This document shows positions 13,446 through 26,700 of a stretch of 64,000 bases of DNA, one piece after another. Numbering within the stretch: position 1 is the first letter of the stretch; each line of letters opens with the position of its first letter. This DNA comes from Calliopsis andreniformis (taxonomy: Eukaryota; Arthropoda; Insecta; Hymenoptera; Andrenidae). The stretch covers positions 10,062,501 to 10,126,500 of the forward strand of contig NW_027480432.1 of the NCBI RefSeq assembly GCF_051401765.1. Reading direction: 5' to 3'. The notes beneath the pieces are model-generated. The model saw only the letters and a program-made list of their open reading frames with translations, did no database searches and was not told where the DNA came from. The position numbers were made by a program, and so were the translations under genes.

Positions 13446-16106
13446 TCCTGTACTATATCCTGTACTATATATATAATACATATTTTTGTAAGTAAAAAGT
13501 TGTACTTTAAAATTTTTACTTTTGATACGCATAATCTCTTTTATATCAGGTCTTCAATTTTATATATATTAGTTGTTCTTTAAGCTTTTGCTCATATAGA
13601 AATTACGATAAACTACGCTACGTAAAGCATTTAATTCTAAACTAATCACAAATCGTGATTATTTTTTTTATTTATATTCGTATGCAATAACACAAAGATG
13701 ATTCCTCTGATACTTCTGAGAGGCAAGGTTGTCTTCCCAGCGATTATCTTTTAACATATTTCCTGATTACAATTATGACACGTGACGTACTAGGCTCATC
13801 AATCACGTAGAAAAAAGTAGAAAAATGATGAGTAGATTATTTATTACTTTGTGTAAAAGCTACCCTGACGAGTTTCGCATTAATGGCACCATAAATTACG
13901 CTATAATCAGTAGCAATAACTGATTTACGATCCATTTCCATAGAATTTAGATAGTAGAATATGGGATAACGTGAAGGCAAAAGATAGGAAAATTTCTACA
14001 CTTCTTCTATTTATGGAAGAAGACTTTTGTAATATTTTCATCATCATAATCATTAACATTATTCTTTGACTCAGTTACTATTATAATAATTGAAAAATAA
14101 TTTTTGTAAATAAAGCCGAATTTATTTATAAACTAATAATCGAAACACATGGCTGTAGAATATTAATTCAGAGTGAGATCACTCACACTTATCTACAATT
14201 AGCTGCAAAACTGTTTTCTGCGTTATCTTGTAATTTAATTTTTTGTAATAGCCTATCAATCTATTTATTCTACTATTCTACTATCGTAGATTATTTGTTT
14301 GGTAGCTACGTACTCATATTGTCACAGTCTAAAATCGAGAAATTATAAGAAAGCTTATAAGAGACAAGATGTGGCTCTCGATGAATGATCTTCGAATACC
14401 TTGTCTGGCCATGCCAAGTATTTCATTTCCAGGTGGCGAATATCAAAGCAATAGTCTGGATGTTACATCTTACTGGAAAGGCATTTTTTAAAATATGTAA
14501 TAAAATGTATTGAATGCATTTTGACATGGTGCAGTGAAAATATTGTTTAAATTTTGGATAATCAAATGTATCTGTAGCTTATTTTGATTTTACACCTTTT
14601 TTATATACGTGTATCGTTGGGTTATAGAAGATTTTGAAAAAAGTAAAAGTTTCTTTTCTAGTTCATCTTTCATTATCTAGTTCATCTAGTTCATTTTCTA
14701 GTTCATAAAAAGAGCAAGATTTATTTTATGGTACTTACTTCGTTTTGGACTTTTTTAAAGCTTTTTTATTGAGATTCTTTGTTTTGTAGGGATAAAGGTG
14801 CACAATGGAAGGAAAGATTTCTTAAAAATTTCATTTTTCTGTCTGAATTCGTTAAATAGATTTCCTATTTCCACAACTTATTCTACGGTTTTAAGTTTCA
14901 AGTCATCTAATAAGGAGCATGACTCAGGTATTTTTGATGAATTGAAATCACCTTGGGATACGTAAGTGTTTGACCTCAGATGTTCAATACACATTTGTTG
15001 ATATTAGACATAGATTCATACACTTCTTCACTTTTTAAGTTAAAAATTGGGAATTTATTTACATGCCCTCATACTTGTGGATTCCTCTTCAGAGGACATG
15101 TATACCTTTTAATTTTCAAGTGAAGGCAATTTTCCAGTCACATTTTAATAAAATTATATTTCTGGAAAACTAAATATACAATTATCGATTTCAATAGAAT
15201 TCCAAATTCTGGAAAACCAAAGTGCACAGTTTCAGTGACTGAAAAGAACACGAACAGTTCGAATATGTTTAGTCATAGTAAACTGTGAATTTGGGAAATT
15301 TTACAGGATGCCTTATTATTAACTTCAATTACTCGACGGAAACAGTGAATCAGTGGAAACTCCGAGTTTAATTATGTTTCAAATTTAATTAAAGAGCTAA
15401 CAGTGCTGATAAAAATAATAAAATTAATGATGAAAATATAAAAATAAAAATAATAAAATATTATTTATTTTAAACAATATTATTTCAAATAGAACTAAAC
15501 GCAGTTTCTACATTAGGTATTACAGTACACTTATAACGAAACGTCTCTTTTTAATGATTTGATATTTAATTTGTTATTTGCAGTATATTCTTAAAATAGA
15601 CAACTTTGCAAAATAAGTCACATTGTAATTGCGACGAACGCTGCTCGAAATGACTCAGTAGGTGGCTACTCAGAAAATCCCTGTAAGTATATAGATAGCA
15701 CACGTCTAATTTACTGATCAATTTCGTAATTGCATATTCGAGCATTATCACTACCTGCGAGCATTAAGTTAGTAAGTCTTTTCCAGATTATTCTCGGAAT
15801 AACATTTGCGCAAATAAACACGTGGTCGGTAGTTCTTCGTATCGCATTTAGCAAAATTAATAAGTTACGAATGAAACCGAATTTCGTCAAATAATTCGAA
15901 GAAACGTTTTATAAAATTGTTTCTGATTGTATGTATCTATAAATCGCATATTAATTTTGAAAAATATTGTTGTCAATAATATAGTGAACAAATTACACAA
16001 CTAATTTTAATTTTTAGTTTTATTATTAGAAATAACGGTTAGAACTTTATTTCAATATTCAAGATTACATTAATATACAATTTTGACAGTACGTAGTTAG
16101 CAATAT

Positions 16107-16374
16107 TTAAATGAGTGTCTAGAATTTAAAAGGAGGGCGTATGTTACAAGTTTTCCAGGTGTCAAAAATAATAACTTTTGTATTCACTTTTGTGTTTGTA
16201 ATTAATGAATTACTTTCTCATTATTGAATTATTATTTATTTTTCAAAGTAGAAAAGGGGTGTATGTTACAGTAGCTATTTCTTTAATTGTTACAGTGAGC
16301 AATGAATTGTTTTTACGTTTTCCAGTAAATGTTATGAAATGCAATATATACCCTTCTAGACACCCATTCATTTA
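16107..16374. mobile_element. Putative MITE with about 30-bp imperfect terminal inverted repeats
   Basis: The left end reads TTTAAATGAGTGTCTAGA. The reverse complement of the right end reads TCTAAATGAATGGGTGTCTAGA, followed on both sides by related GGGCGTATG and GGGTATATA sequence. It is non-coding. Confidence 0.45.
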
Positions 16375-16396
16375 GACCCTGTTCTTTATTAAACTG

Positions 16397-17086
16397 TTAA
16401 CCCACAAATAACTAGTTTTAAGCAATCGAGTGTTTACAGTTTTTCTCAAACAACATATATAAAAACAATTTTTTAGTATACTTTGTAACATTGTTCGTTA
16501 AAATAGCTGCTTAAATATCAGGATAGTACTTTACAAATGAAATATAACAAAATTTCGAAGAAAACACCAAAAATATAAAAATTATTATTGCAAAATGATG
16601 TAGCATTCAATTGCATAATTTTGCATTAGTGAGTTAATCTACAAATAGTTAGTTTTAATTTAACTAAAATAATCTATTCTGGCAATTCTTTTAGCATAAT
16701 TACTAATATTATTCATGAAAATAATTGTGTAGATATAAAGCTAGTAGATTACAAGTAAAATATAAACTAGTTTGTCTAAAATACGAGAGTTAATTAATTA
16801 TCTAATTATCATTGGATAGGATCTAAAAAGAGTAGTATATATGCGTATACTTTGAATATTTGTTTACTTGAACTTGCTAGTAATACAAAGAGTAATACAA
16901 AAGAATTAAAAATTCAACATAACTGCAAAATAACAATTGTTTGATAATACAGTTCGTAAAAGTAATTTTAGCCTTCAAAAATTTCAAAAATTTTTATTCA
17001 AGTATTTATTAATAACAATATCGTTAATTATGTTATGTTTAATAATACTGCATTCATAACTCGAAATTCGATTTTTTGTGGGTTAA
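16397..17086. mobile_element. piggyBac-like non-autonomous element
   Basis: TTAA at 16397-16400 is followed by CCCACAAATAA; the other end reads TTTTTTGTGGG followed by TTAA at 17083-17086. TTAA target duplication and CCC...GGG ends are hallmarks of the piggyBac superfamily. No transposase frame is seen inside. Confidence 0.5.
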
Positions 17087-17186
17087 CACAGGAATGTAGA
17101 GCAGGATCCATTTATTCTAACTCATCACTCACTTATGATATATAAAGTAGTTTATTGATTAATCTCATGAATGTGAGCTAAAATTG

Positions 17187-17450
17187 TTAATTTGTGTAAT
17201 ATGTTTGACTTACTTATTTTAAATTTACTTATTTTACCTTCGACGTGCACTAGCCAGATCAGACACAACGTAGCCAGTAGAATAAGCACCAAGTCAGGCA
17301 CATTTCGTGCAAATTTTAGAATTTTCCTCAACAATTAATAACTCTGCAATCAAGCCTCAAACGCAACTTTATCATTCTTGTTTTTCGTTCTGTTTTGACA
17401 TGAAGAACTACCTCTTAAAATTTCTGATACCTGTTATTCAACCATTGAGT
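17187..17450. mobile_element. Decayed copy of MITE family A
   Basis: Shares words with the better copies: CAGACACAACGTAGC, AGTAGAATAAGCACCAAGTC, TTTTGACATGAAGAACTACC and AATTTCTGATACCTGT. It is truncated or eroded at both ends. Confidence 0.55.
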
Positions 17451-20231
17451 AGTATTTAAAGCTATGTACAGTGAGTTACAAAAGCATTCATGTCCTCACA
17501 GTTATTGAATTGAAGTAAAGGATATTTTTTAATAACATGAACTTTAAAATATTTATCATTGGAAATGTATATATAATACTTAAGCTTCTGATTCATATAT
17601 CAGGTAATACTAGGGTCACGTGACATGTCGCGTGATTCTTGTGAAAGTGTCGCGCGACTGCGAGATTTGCAAAACTGATACTGTCATTGACACCTGAAAA
17701 TTTATCAGTCTGTCTTACTGTTAGTTTACTTACAAATTTGACATACTTTATTACTTTTGAAACAAGTTATAATTGAAAAAATTATGAATGAAAAAAAATT
17801 GTAATAAACTCATTACTTTTTTAAAAATAACAATTCTTATTGGATTTCATATTTAATACAGATAATTTTTATTCTGAGCAAGTATTCAAAATTTCTATAA
17901 ATAGTAATCAATTATCTACTTGTTTAGGTATTATTGTTCTGTTATTTCAATTTTGCTCTATTTTTCCTTAGCACTTCATCTATACAAAGGATATTCGCGC
18001 AGATTTTAAAGATAAAAATAAGCTTGATTTAAACAATGATGTTACTGCAACCTTTGTCTATTTTTAAACTTTCCAATGCTTGTAAACGTCGCGACGACGC
18101 GTGGAATGTACGGTAGGATACGGACACGGGTTACCACTGGAAAAATACAAATTACACGCTAAATAATGGATCGCGAATGGCGTAGATCATAGCAGATTCA
18201 TGATATAACCACCATTCCGTTTAATTGTAAATTGTTATAACGTCATTCATTACTGTTATTTTGCAAGAGTTAAAGGCTCCGAACACTATTTTATTGAAGC
18301 TTCCTTCAATTCTTTAAATGCGTAACGTTCGCTTTGAAGCACAGTTATCAAAAAATAATATAAATAACATATACGCAATAGACAATAGTTGTATTTCCAA
18401 AAATACAAACTTTATGTAAATTTTTGCAATAAACTCTAAAGGAAAGATTTATGTATGTAATTTGTAGTTCTTGGAGCTGACTTTGTGGAATAAGCTTGCA
18501 GTGTTATTTAAATGTGTATTTAAATTTACAATAAGGTTCAGTGTCCCACATCCAAAGATGTTTATTCCAGCAAAATACTGTCAGACTTCTACTACCCTAT
18601 GTAGTGAAAGATTGCAGAATTAAGAGCACTAAAATATGTTTTACTGTAAGTTGGTAATAAAATATTTTAAATATTCAAGAGCAATATTTACTTATGCCTT
18701 CAAAGTAATATAATTGATTTTTTCCAAAATATAATTTAAAAAGTTAGACAAGTAGTTTTTTATAATTGTGACATCAGTTATGTTTCCTAGGATGGACCTT
18801 TGGTTTCCTAGATTGGACCACTGAATTAAATCGTAAAAGTGATTAAGTGTCCAGAAGAACAAGGTTACAAAATATATTACATAGATGTCAACACACCCAA
18901 TTTGCAAAATTTCATAGTAAAAGTCAACAATCTAAGCAATAATATCTTTTTAATTTCGTATCTACGCCTATACATGGTGTATGAACCCAAGTGTATATTT
19001 TATGCACTTTATTATATTTTCTTCCTTGATTTCTTCACGTAAAGTATAAAACCATTCAGAATCCTGTTTATTGCCTTCAAAATATTGTTTTTCTAATATT
19101 ATACCATTGCCTATATTGGATTGGTCCAATGCACGCAACTACTTTTGGTCCAATTTAGACAACTTAACCAAATAATTGAAAATATTTTACCTAACCTCAA
19201 TTTTAGGTAAAAATTTAAAAATGAATAGAGTAAATTGTAGTTTGATAGATGTATTTTCTATGTATATAATTGGAAGTCAAGCTACTTACTTTAAAGAAAT
19301 TACAGAGCAGTTATGAAGGCAAGACTGTGCATATAGAGACTTCATAGAAGCACGAAGTTCATGCTTCTATAAAGTTAACATAGTTATGGTACTTCTTTGA
19401 AATACAGGGACTTATTGCTAGAACCCACTTAAATGATGTGCTACACGATGCTCTTGCGCACACAAGCCCTATGAACTCGCTACGAGATTACAACGAATGC
19501 AGCGTACATTTCTTCACTTTTTTTTCTTTAAGTTTGCTATCTCGTTTGAAATTATCTTGCATACATTGTCTACATTACACAAGTACTATATTGAGGTTGT
19601 ACATCCAGGGAGTTCAAGCTGTAGCAAACTACCTAAATACTTCCTCTGTTCTTAGTAACATGAAATTTAAAAAAACTAAAAAAATCCTATACAAAAGCTT
19701 GTTTTTCCATATTTTTCCTTCGAAGCTATTGAAATTATGACATGGGCGATTTTCGTATCATTAAAAACAGAGGAAATATTTAGGTGACCTGCTTCAGCAT
19801 GGACACCCTCTATGCAAGATATTTATTACAAATCGGAAGTTACACATGTCATACTGCTAGATCCTTAGGTTACAGTTTTTAAGGACGACTGTGTCACACT
19901 GCTCATCATTACTGTAGGCTTGGAAAGAATAATGTTGGTCGATAGAGGAAGAAAATATTTCATTTCATGTAGTTTTCTTAGACAGTTTTCTCTCTGTTCG
20001 TCACAGTACATGATTTAAATCCTGTCTATCATATCCACATTGACACCTAAGATCATTCATTACAGTTACTTTAGCTAACGAAGAGGCCAGGTTGCAATGG
20101 TCTGGCCTACATCTGTTTATTGCTGTTAAAATTTCTTTTTTCAAATTCTTTCCAGCAAACCATAGCTTGGTTTTTTACTTATGAAAATGTTGGGAAAGTC
20201 AATTCCCTTAGTTAGGTCTTCACTAACTTCT

Positions 20232-20473
20232 TTAACCCCTTCACCTTTTTCAACGAATCTGACTCGTGCACTTTTTACAGTAGCTTCGTTACTAATCACG
20301 TGACAACGCGTAATGACGCTTTCTTCCAAGTAACCAGTCACGCACTATCGCGTGATGGATCTATGTTCAGTTAATGGAAGCTCTGTGGTTAACAGTTTAA
20401 GATAGGTTGCCATGTCAAACCGACAGCGAAGGTTTTAATATTACGAGAGATAAATTTTAGGTGAAGAGGTTAA
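20232..20473. mobile_element. piggyBac-like MITE, copy 1
   Basis: Bounded by TTAA at 20232-20235 and 20470-20473, with inverted ends CCCCTTCACC and GGTGAAGAGG. The interior carries CpG-rich words (CACGTGACAACGCG, CACGCACTATCGCGTG). A second copy of almost the same length lies at 59993-60230 in opposite orientation. It has no coding capacity. Confidence 0.72.
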
Positions 20474-21962
20474 TCAAAAGTAATGTGAGAAATGCTTATG
20501 CTAGATGAATATACTACAGATTCTTATACAAATTCATATTTTTATGAATATGTCTAACGAAATGGAACTTAAATACAGAGCTTACTCGGCCTCAAAAAAC
20601 AATATTATATGTATTTTAAATATTTTATATGCTTTTTCAAATCATATATACATATTTTCTACTATTTGCAAACTTAAATTTCTCTTAAATGCATAAGCCT
20701 CAGTAGTCCATACACGAGACACCTTATACGTCCTTTAATAGCGAGTTAAAAATGGTAATCACTGAATTCCTCGCTGCTCATGCGTCCGATTTATCTCCAT
20801 AGGCCAAGGCCTCGAAAAACGAAGATTCTGAAAGCGGCATCGGGAAGAGAAGACATCTGATTGGATTGCTTTTGGACGTTCACGGTTTCCACGAACCTCA
20901 TAAACCAGTGATCTCACCTTTGTGCTTAAGATCGTTTATAAATTATCAACCCAGATCGAATTGAGTCATAACTGTAGGCACACAGATCAGTTCTGTTGGT
21001 ATTTATAATTACACTTGTCTGTGCATGATAAACAGTAACTATATGGCTGCCAGTTTAAATTGATAATTCATCGTACAGAAAAAGGTTGTTACATCCTCGA
21101 CGTGGCAGAACATGTACATACAACAGCTAATCATGAGATACAGTGTGTTGCTATTAGTGCCATGTATTTCCACGAATGATATCATACGTGCATACCTATG
21201 TGTGTAGAAATTTCTGAAATGCTGCGCCGTCTGAAGTTGATTTCCTGATATTGGATTTATTGTTCACTGTATGTTAGCGTTAGCATTTCAGAGGCGTTAT
21301 TTAATATACTGAAATTTGTTGAAAACGAACTGTCGTTGAAAAAGAGGAAAGAAGGTTATTATTAAAAAAGAGTTCGGAGCAAAAGTTTATCAGTTAGTTT
21401 TTGTAGATATAATTGTTAAATGTAGTGATATGCCAAACTTCTTTTCTACTTAAATTCCAATTTAGTTTTCACTTTTAATTCAAAATGTATAGTAGTCGAT
21501 TCTGGTCACACAATTTTTTAAAAGGACGAGTGCAAACAATCTTCGACGATATTTTGCATAGTAAATAGAAATTTTAGCATAGGAGATCAAGGAAGCTATT
21601 AATGGTTTGAATGGTTTCCTTATAATTCAGACGTTTCGTTTATTTTATATGCATAAGATAATTACACATTTAATTAGATGCAGATATTAATCAGGTTAAA
21701 TGAAATTTTTAGAACTCGCGTGATGAATTTATGAGTAGAATATTAAAAGCATTTTCCTTGAATGCTGATTCAAGGAAAAGTGGATTTATTCAAGCGAACT
21801 GAGCAACAAATATTGCAAGTAAATATTTAGTATTGCGTTTGATGAAGAAAAATATGAAAAACTACGTGAAATTCAAAACACAGTCTCGATAGTTTCGATG
21901 AGTATGGTATTCCAGTCGTTAAATTAAATTGCGTTGCATAATAAAAATAATATCTGTTATGC

Positions 21963-22379
21963 AGGGCGTTCGACAACTGGTGTCAGAAATTTGAAGAGGT
22001 GATTCTACACGTCAAAATAAGATGAAAATCAAGAATTATGAAACTGCATTTAGAGCTTCATTTTAGAATTATATATTAATTATTGCAAAAACATCTAAAA
22101 TTCGCGTGAAATGTTTGACTTGGGGTCTTATTCTACTATTTCGCTGTGTCTAACCTGACTGGTGCATATCGACAGTAGAATAAGTCCAAAGTCAGACATA
22201 CTTTATTCGTATATTATTTTAAGCATTTTCTTAAAAACCTTGGAATATCAGATAATTGCGAAATTTAAATTTAGTCTAACTTAATTTCAAAGAATTGGAG
22301 ATTCTAAAGTAATTTTATAGTTATGAAACATACTGTAGAATCGCTTATTAAAGTTTCTGATACCTGTGATTGAACACTG
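21963..22379. mobile_element. MITE family A copy
   Basis: Begins CAGGGCGTTCGACAACTGG and ends near TGAACACTG before TA. It carries the central palindrome around GACTTGGGGTCTTATTCTAC and its inverted counterpart. Confidence 0.6.
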
Positions 22380-22416
22380 TATATAAAGTTTTAAGAATTT
22401 CAAGTTGAATGTACCT

Positions 22417-22640
22417 GTAGTTGTAAGCCAAAACGATCTATGTCACATTTTCAAAAAATTCGAGTCAAGGCTTTAATTGACACCTACAATATAGAATTTA
22501 TATCTTCAGAAAGAAGAAAGAGTATTAAAAGAATTTTTTCACCTAAAAATAAGGGTTCAAGGAGACCCAAGTCCATAAGACAGTGTTGAGGCTAAAAACT
22601 TGAAACGAAAACAAAAACATATGACTAAAGCCTAGTTCGA
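22417..22640. mobile_element. MITE family C copy
   Basis: Starts with CTGTAGTTGTAAGCCAAAACG, the inverted repeat also seen at the far end of the copy at 49696-49981. The interior is collinear with that copy (AGAATTTATAT, AGAAGAAAGA, CACCTAAAAATAAGGG-type words). Confidence 0.55.
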
Positions 22641-22654
22641 ATAAGTCAAGTTAC

Positions 22655-22765
22655 TTGAAACCAAGTGGTTTGAATGCAAATGATTTGAAGCAATTTCACC
22701 GATGTGAACCTGTTATTTTACTTCAGTCGAAACATCTTTCCAAGTTTCTATTTCATCTAGGTCAT
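22655..22765. repeat. Fragment of MITE family B
   Basis: Shares CAAGTTACTTGAAACCAAG and GTGAACCTGTTATTTTACTT with the copies at 34527-35228, 40535-41795 and 46810-47220. Confidence 0.5.
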
Positions 22766-23530
22766 TTTATCTTAGTATCACAGGTATAACATCTTAGTTT
22801 GAAGCTTACTATTGCAAAACTCCTTAAAAATTAAAATGACCAATGTTAAATATTACACCTAGTAGTTATTACAATATACTTCTAACAACCATCCTCGACA
22901 CTTCAACGACATAATATGCAATAAACTTACATAGGCAAAACAATTCTCCGCAAGTACAATTACAAAGTAATGCGCTAACTTCTTAAATATAATCATCAAT
23001 TAACAATCCTCCTTTCTGCAACAATTCTACAAAAACATTCATATAACTTTTCCACAAAAATAAAAGCAAACGGTGCTCTAGAAAAATAACATATTCACTT
23101 TCATAAAAAAACTCGCTTCCCAATAAACAAAGATCTATATAAATAATATACATTCACTTATTATTTCAAATATTTTACTTGATCCTCCAGAAACGTTACT
23201 TTTTCTTTCACCGCCCCTTATCTCTCAAACATAACATGTTCACTCGGGTCAAACACAAGTTCTACGTATCATCGACAGAAGTTACTTAACTCCTTCGAAG
23301 AACAGCCAATGTTTCATCTCCGCGTATATAATTGGCGATTGAAAAATAATGATGTTATCAGCGTAGTTCACTGGATGGTTCGATAAGCGATGCGCGCATA
23401 GGACTGTGTATCCACAGCCACCGATCGCCATTCCAATATCCAGGGAAACACTTACCACGCTCAGCACAAATTTCACTTCCTATGCGCTTGATGAAATGCA
23501 TGAGCTGTGATAAACATCGCAACAGCTCCA

Positions 23531-23765
23531 GATCGTGCATGTAAACTACGACTTGTAAACAACGACGCTACAGTGCGCATTATCGGCCGTGTTGGGATTC
23601 CCTCGAAAAAATAGCGACGGGAAACGGTGAGGAGGTGGCTCTGCGTTACTCGTAATGTTACATAATTATCTCAGAATCGTGCATGTGTAAAGATCGATGG
23701 CTATAAAAGCGGTAAGATGAAAGGATCGCGGCACAGTGCGATCGGGAAGTCCTGTCCAGTTCACA
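23531..23765 (+). promoter_or_regulatory. Promoter of glycine-rich gene A, duplicated upstream of gene B
   Basis: About 230 bases upstream of the gene A start are collinear with 32101-32390 upstream of gene B. Shared landmarks in order: TGCATGTAAACT, a GGGATTCCC block, a GTTACATAATTATCTCAGAA block, GATCGATG, then the TATA box. The region is much richer in G+C than its flanks. Conservation of distal as well as core sequence suggests shared tissue or stage control. Confidence 0.7.
23702..23709 (+). promoter_or_regulatory. TATA box of gene A
   Basis: TATAAAAG, with an initiator-like CACAGT about 30 bases downstream (23732-23737) and the start codon at 23766, leaving a short 5' UTR. Confidence 0.8.
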
Positions 23766-26700
23766 ATGGCTGGCGGAACATCGTGGAGGCTTGGGGCCTT
23801 GTCCCTGTTCTTGTTCGCTGCGAGCCTCTCGGCGCTACCTACTCCAGGTAAGAAAGTGATGCATTATGATAGTCATTAAGTTATGTCTGCGTTGAGGCCA
23901 TAACGAGGAACATTTTGTCGCCTTTTGAGTACAAAATAAGGAAAACATTTATGGAGGATAGGTTCCAGACACAAATGCAATGATAAGTTCAAATGAATAA
24001 AATGGTGCTCGTTGTTGTCTCTGAGTAGACACAGCTTTGGAGTTCAATCTTTCAGTGACATCGTTTTTCATCATTTTTTTCGGACGTTTTGTAGAGATTT
24101 AAACAGATTTTAGAGACGTTTACTAATAGAACTTGATTCTTTGTCGCGTGTATTGGAAATATTAATGTGTTTGGTTGGTGCGCGTGTCGTTCTTTCAAAG
24201 TTTGAAACAGGCAAAGTGGGACTATACATTCAATTTTGTTCGATCGTTAATTTTTATAAATTAAGATAAACAAGATTTTGCAATGTATTAGGTTCGTGCA
24301 TATCAAATGTGGTTTTTCCAAAGTTTGAAACAAGCTAAGTGATATCACATATTGAATTTTATTTGATTATCAGTTTCATAAATTGAGATGAACAAGACTT
24401 CTCAATGTATTAAATTGGTACACATGAAATGTCGTTATTTCAATGTTTGGAACAGGCAAAGTGGCGCCATGTATATAATATTTTGTTCGATCGTCAATTT
24501 TTATAAATTAATGTGTAAAATAATTTGACTTAATGTGAATTAAATAATTACTAAGAAGTATAAAAATTAAAATTGTGTTTTGGATAATTAAGTGCTCAAT
24601 CCTATTACTCGCTCTAATAGAGGTACTCTTACCATTAAATAGTAGTCAATTGTATTCGTTATTAATAATTATAAATAACTTGCCTTTTTAGAAACAACTA
24701 CAAGCAGCATAGATGACGTAGAGGAGATTACCTTAGCGACAGAACTGAAACCACCTCCACCACCAGAAAAGGAGGATCACCAATATGTGCTTTTTGTGAT
24801 AAATATTTATGGACTTAGGAATTCCAGTGACGAAACTTCCGAAGAAATGCTTGAGAATGAATTGATCGAAAAGGTTCCACAACTGAAAGGTACCTAAATT
24901 AATAGATTTCATCTACTTGTTATATAAAACGCTCATTCATTTCTGTTTCATAAATTTTCATGTTCATCAATCTTTTACGTATGCATAACTATATTAATTC
25001 CTCTTATCATCTGAGAGGCATTAAAATCACCGAACTGAGTAAGATATTTAACACGTTGACTGCCACGTTAAATTCATTAAATGTTCTATTACTTTGTCAG
25101 TGATCCTAATTAAAAGAAGTGTTCTTAATTCATTCTCTTGTTTATTAAAAAATGTTCTTCTTCTACTAACTATTGCTGAAATTCTTCTGTTACTATCATT
25201 CATAATAAATTGTGTAAGCTATTGTTACACACAATCATATACAAATTTTCAGTCATATATGTATGGGTAACCTAGCAGTCAACGTGTTAGTACTAAGATT
25301 CCATTAAGAAGGAAACATAATATGTTTCCAAATGATACATGATACATAAATGTCACATAAAACATTCAAATGGTACAGAAATGAAATAAGTGTCACGAAA
25401 CATGTACAGGGTGTTCTATGACAAGTGTCAGAAATTGTAAGTGGTAGGGTTGGCCAGGTACCCGATATTTCGTGTTGGATCGGGAATTTCCTCGAGTTCA
25501 AGTTGGGACCCGAAAGTTCGTGATACTTGGGTACCCGAAGATAACATCGAAGTGGGTAGTGCTCTGGCTGAGTAGGGAACCCGAAAATTTACAATATTCA
25601 TTCATCATTTATATGATGCAGAGTGGAGGATTCTTCAGTAAAATACGAACAAATTTAAAAATCTGAAAGAATGAGCATAAAATCAGAATCATCCAACAGG
25701 CGAGATAATATTCGAGCCCTAGAATGTCATAAATTTTCGGGTTTCTAATCTGATCCAAGCACTACCTGACCTGACTTCGATTTCAGGTACTCGAGTCCTG
25801 ACCCAAATCATCAAAACTCGAACCGAGACTCGCGTACCCGCCCACCCTTAGTAACTAGTGATTCTGTATACTAAAATAATATGGAATAATACGGAAACTT
25901 CATTTCCAAATTATTAATTATTCATAAAAAGCGTAAGATAAGCGTAAAATATGTCTGACTTGGGACTTACTCCACTGATTTTGCTGCGCCTGACTTGAGG
26001 ATTCATTTTACTGACATCGCTTCGCCTGACCAGGCTAATACACACCAGCAGTAGGACAAGCCCCAAGTTAGACACATTACACACAAATTTTAGGCATTAT
26101 TACAATAATTAATAATTCTAAAACGAAATCCTAAATACAACTTTGTTACATTTTATCTTCACCTACTTTGACATGTAGAGTTACCCCTAAACTTTCTTGT
26201 TCCTATTATCTAGCACCCTGTATTCTGAAAACATAAATAAATACTGGTTGTTATATGAAAGAAATGGTCACTAATGGAAAATAACATTCGAACAGAACCA
26301 CTGGCCACTGTGCTCCTAGTCGTCGAAGTCGACGATAGCGACGAGGACGTCGATGCGCCAGTGGATCTTGACAAGGTCGCAGAAGAGTTAGGAAACGATA
26401 CAGGCTTTAACGTGGAGAAGATCAGCCATGCTGGCGAAACGAAGTTGCTGAAAGTGAATCTTGACAAAAGTGACGCAGAAAACATATGGCACACCCACGG
26501 GAAGTCAGGAGTGATGAACAAGCTTCGTAAAAGGAGGTCATATTGCGTGAAATGTAGTGGCGGTGGTGGAACATATCCCAGTGGTGGTGGTGGTTGCGGA
26601 GGAGGAGGATGTGGAGGTGGCGGATATCCTGGAGGAGGCGGTGGATATCCTTATGGAGGTGGCGGATATCCTGGAGGTGGTGGCGGATATCCTGGAGGCG

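Larger units (their letters stand above)
10421..23530. other. 13-kb gene-poor intergenic region
   Basis: No reading frame here has convincing coding character; the longest are short, AT-rich and unsupported. It holds an A/T simple repeat (about 11440-11510), an ACGTC-motif island (13219-13445), repeated CTAGTTCAT words (14655-14710), several MITEs (16107-16374, 16401-17082, 17187-17450, 20232-20473, 21963-22379, 22417-22640) and a moderately GC-rich patch at 20760-20960. The remainder is unremarkable AT-rich DNA. Confidence 0.6.

Noticed and set aside
20141..20341. 66-codon minus-strand frame
   Set aside because: It lies mostly within the piggyBac-like MITE at 20232-20473.
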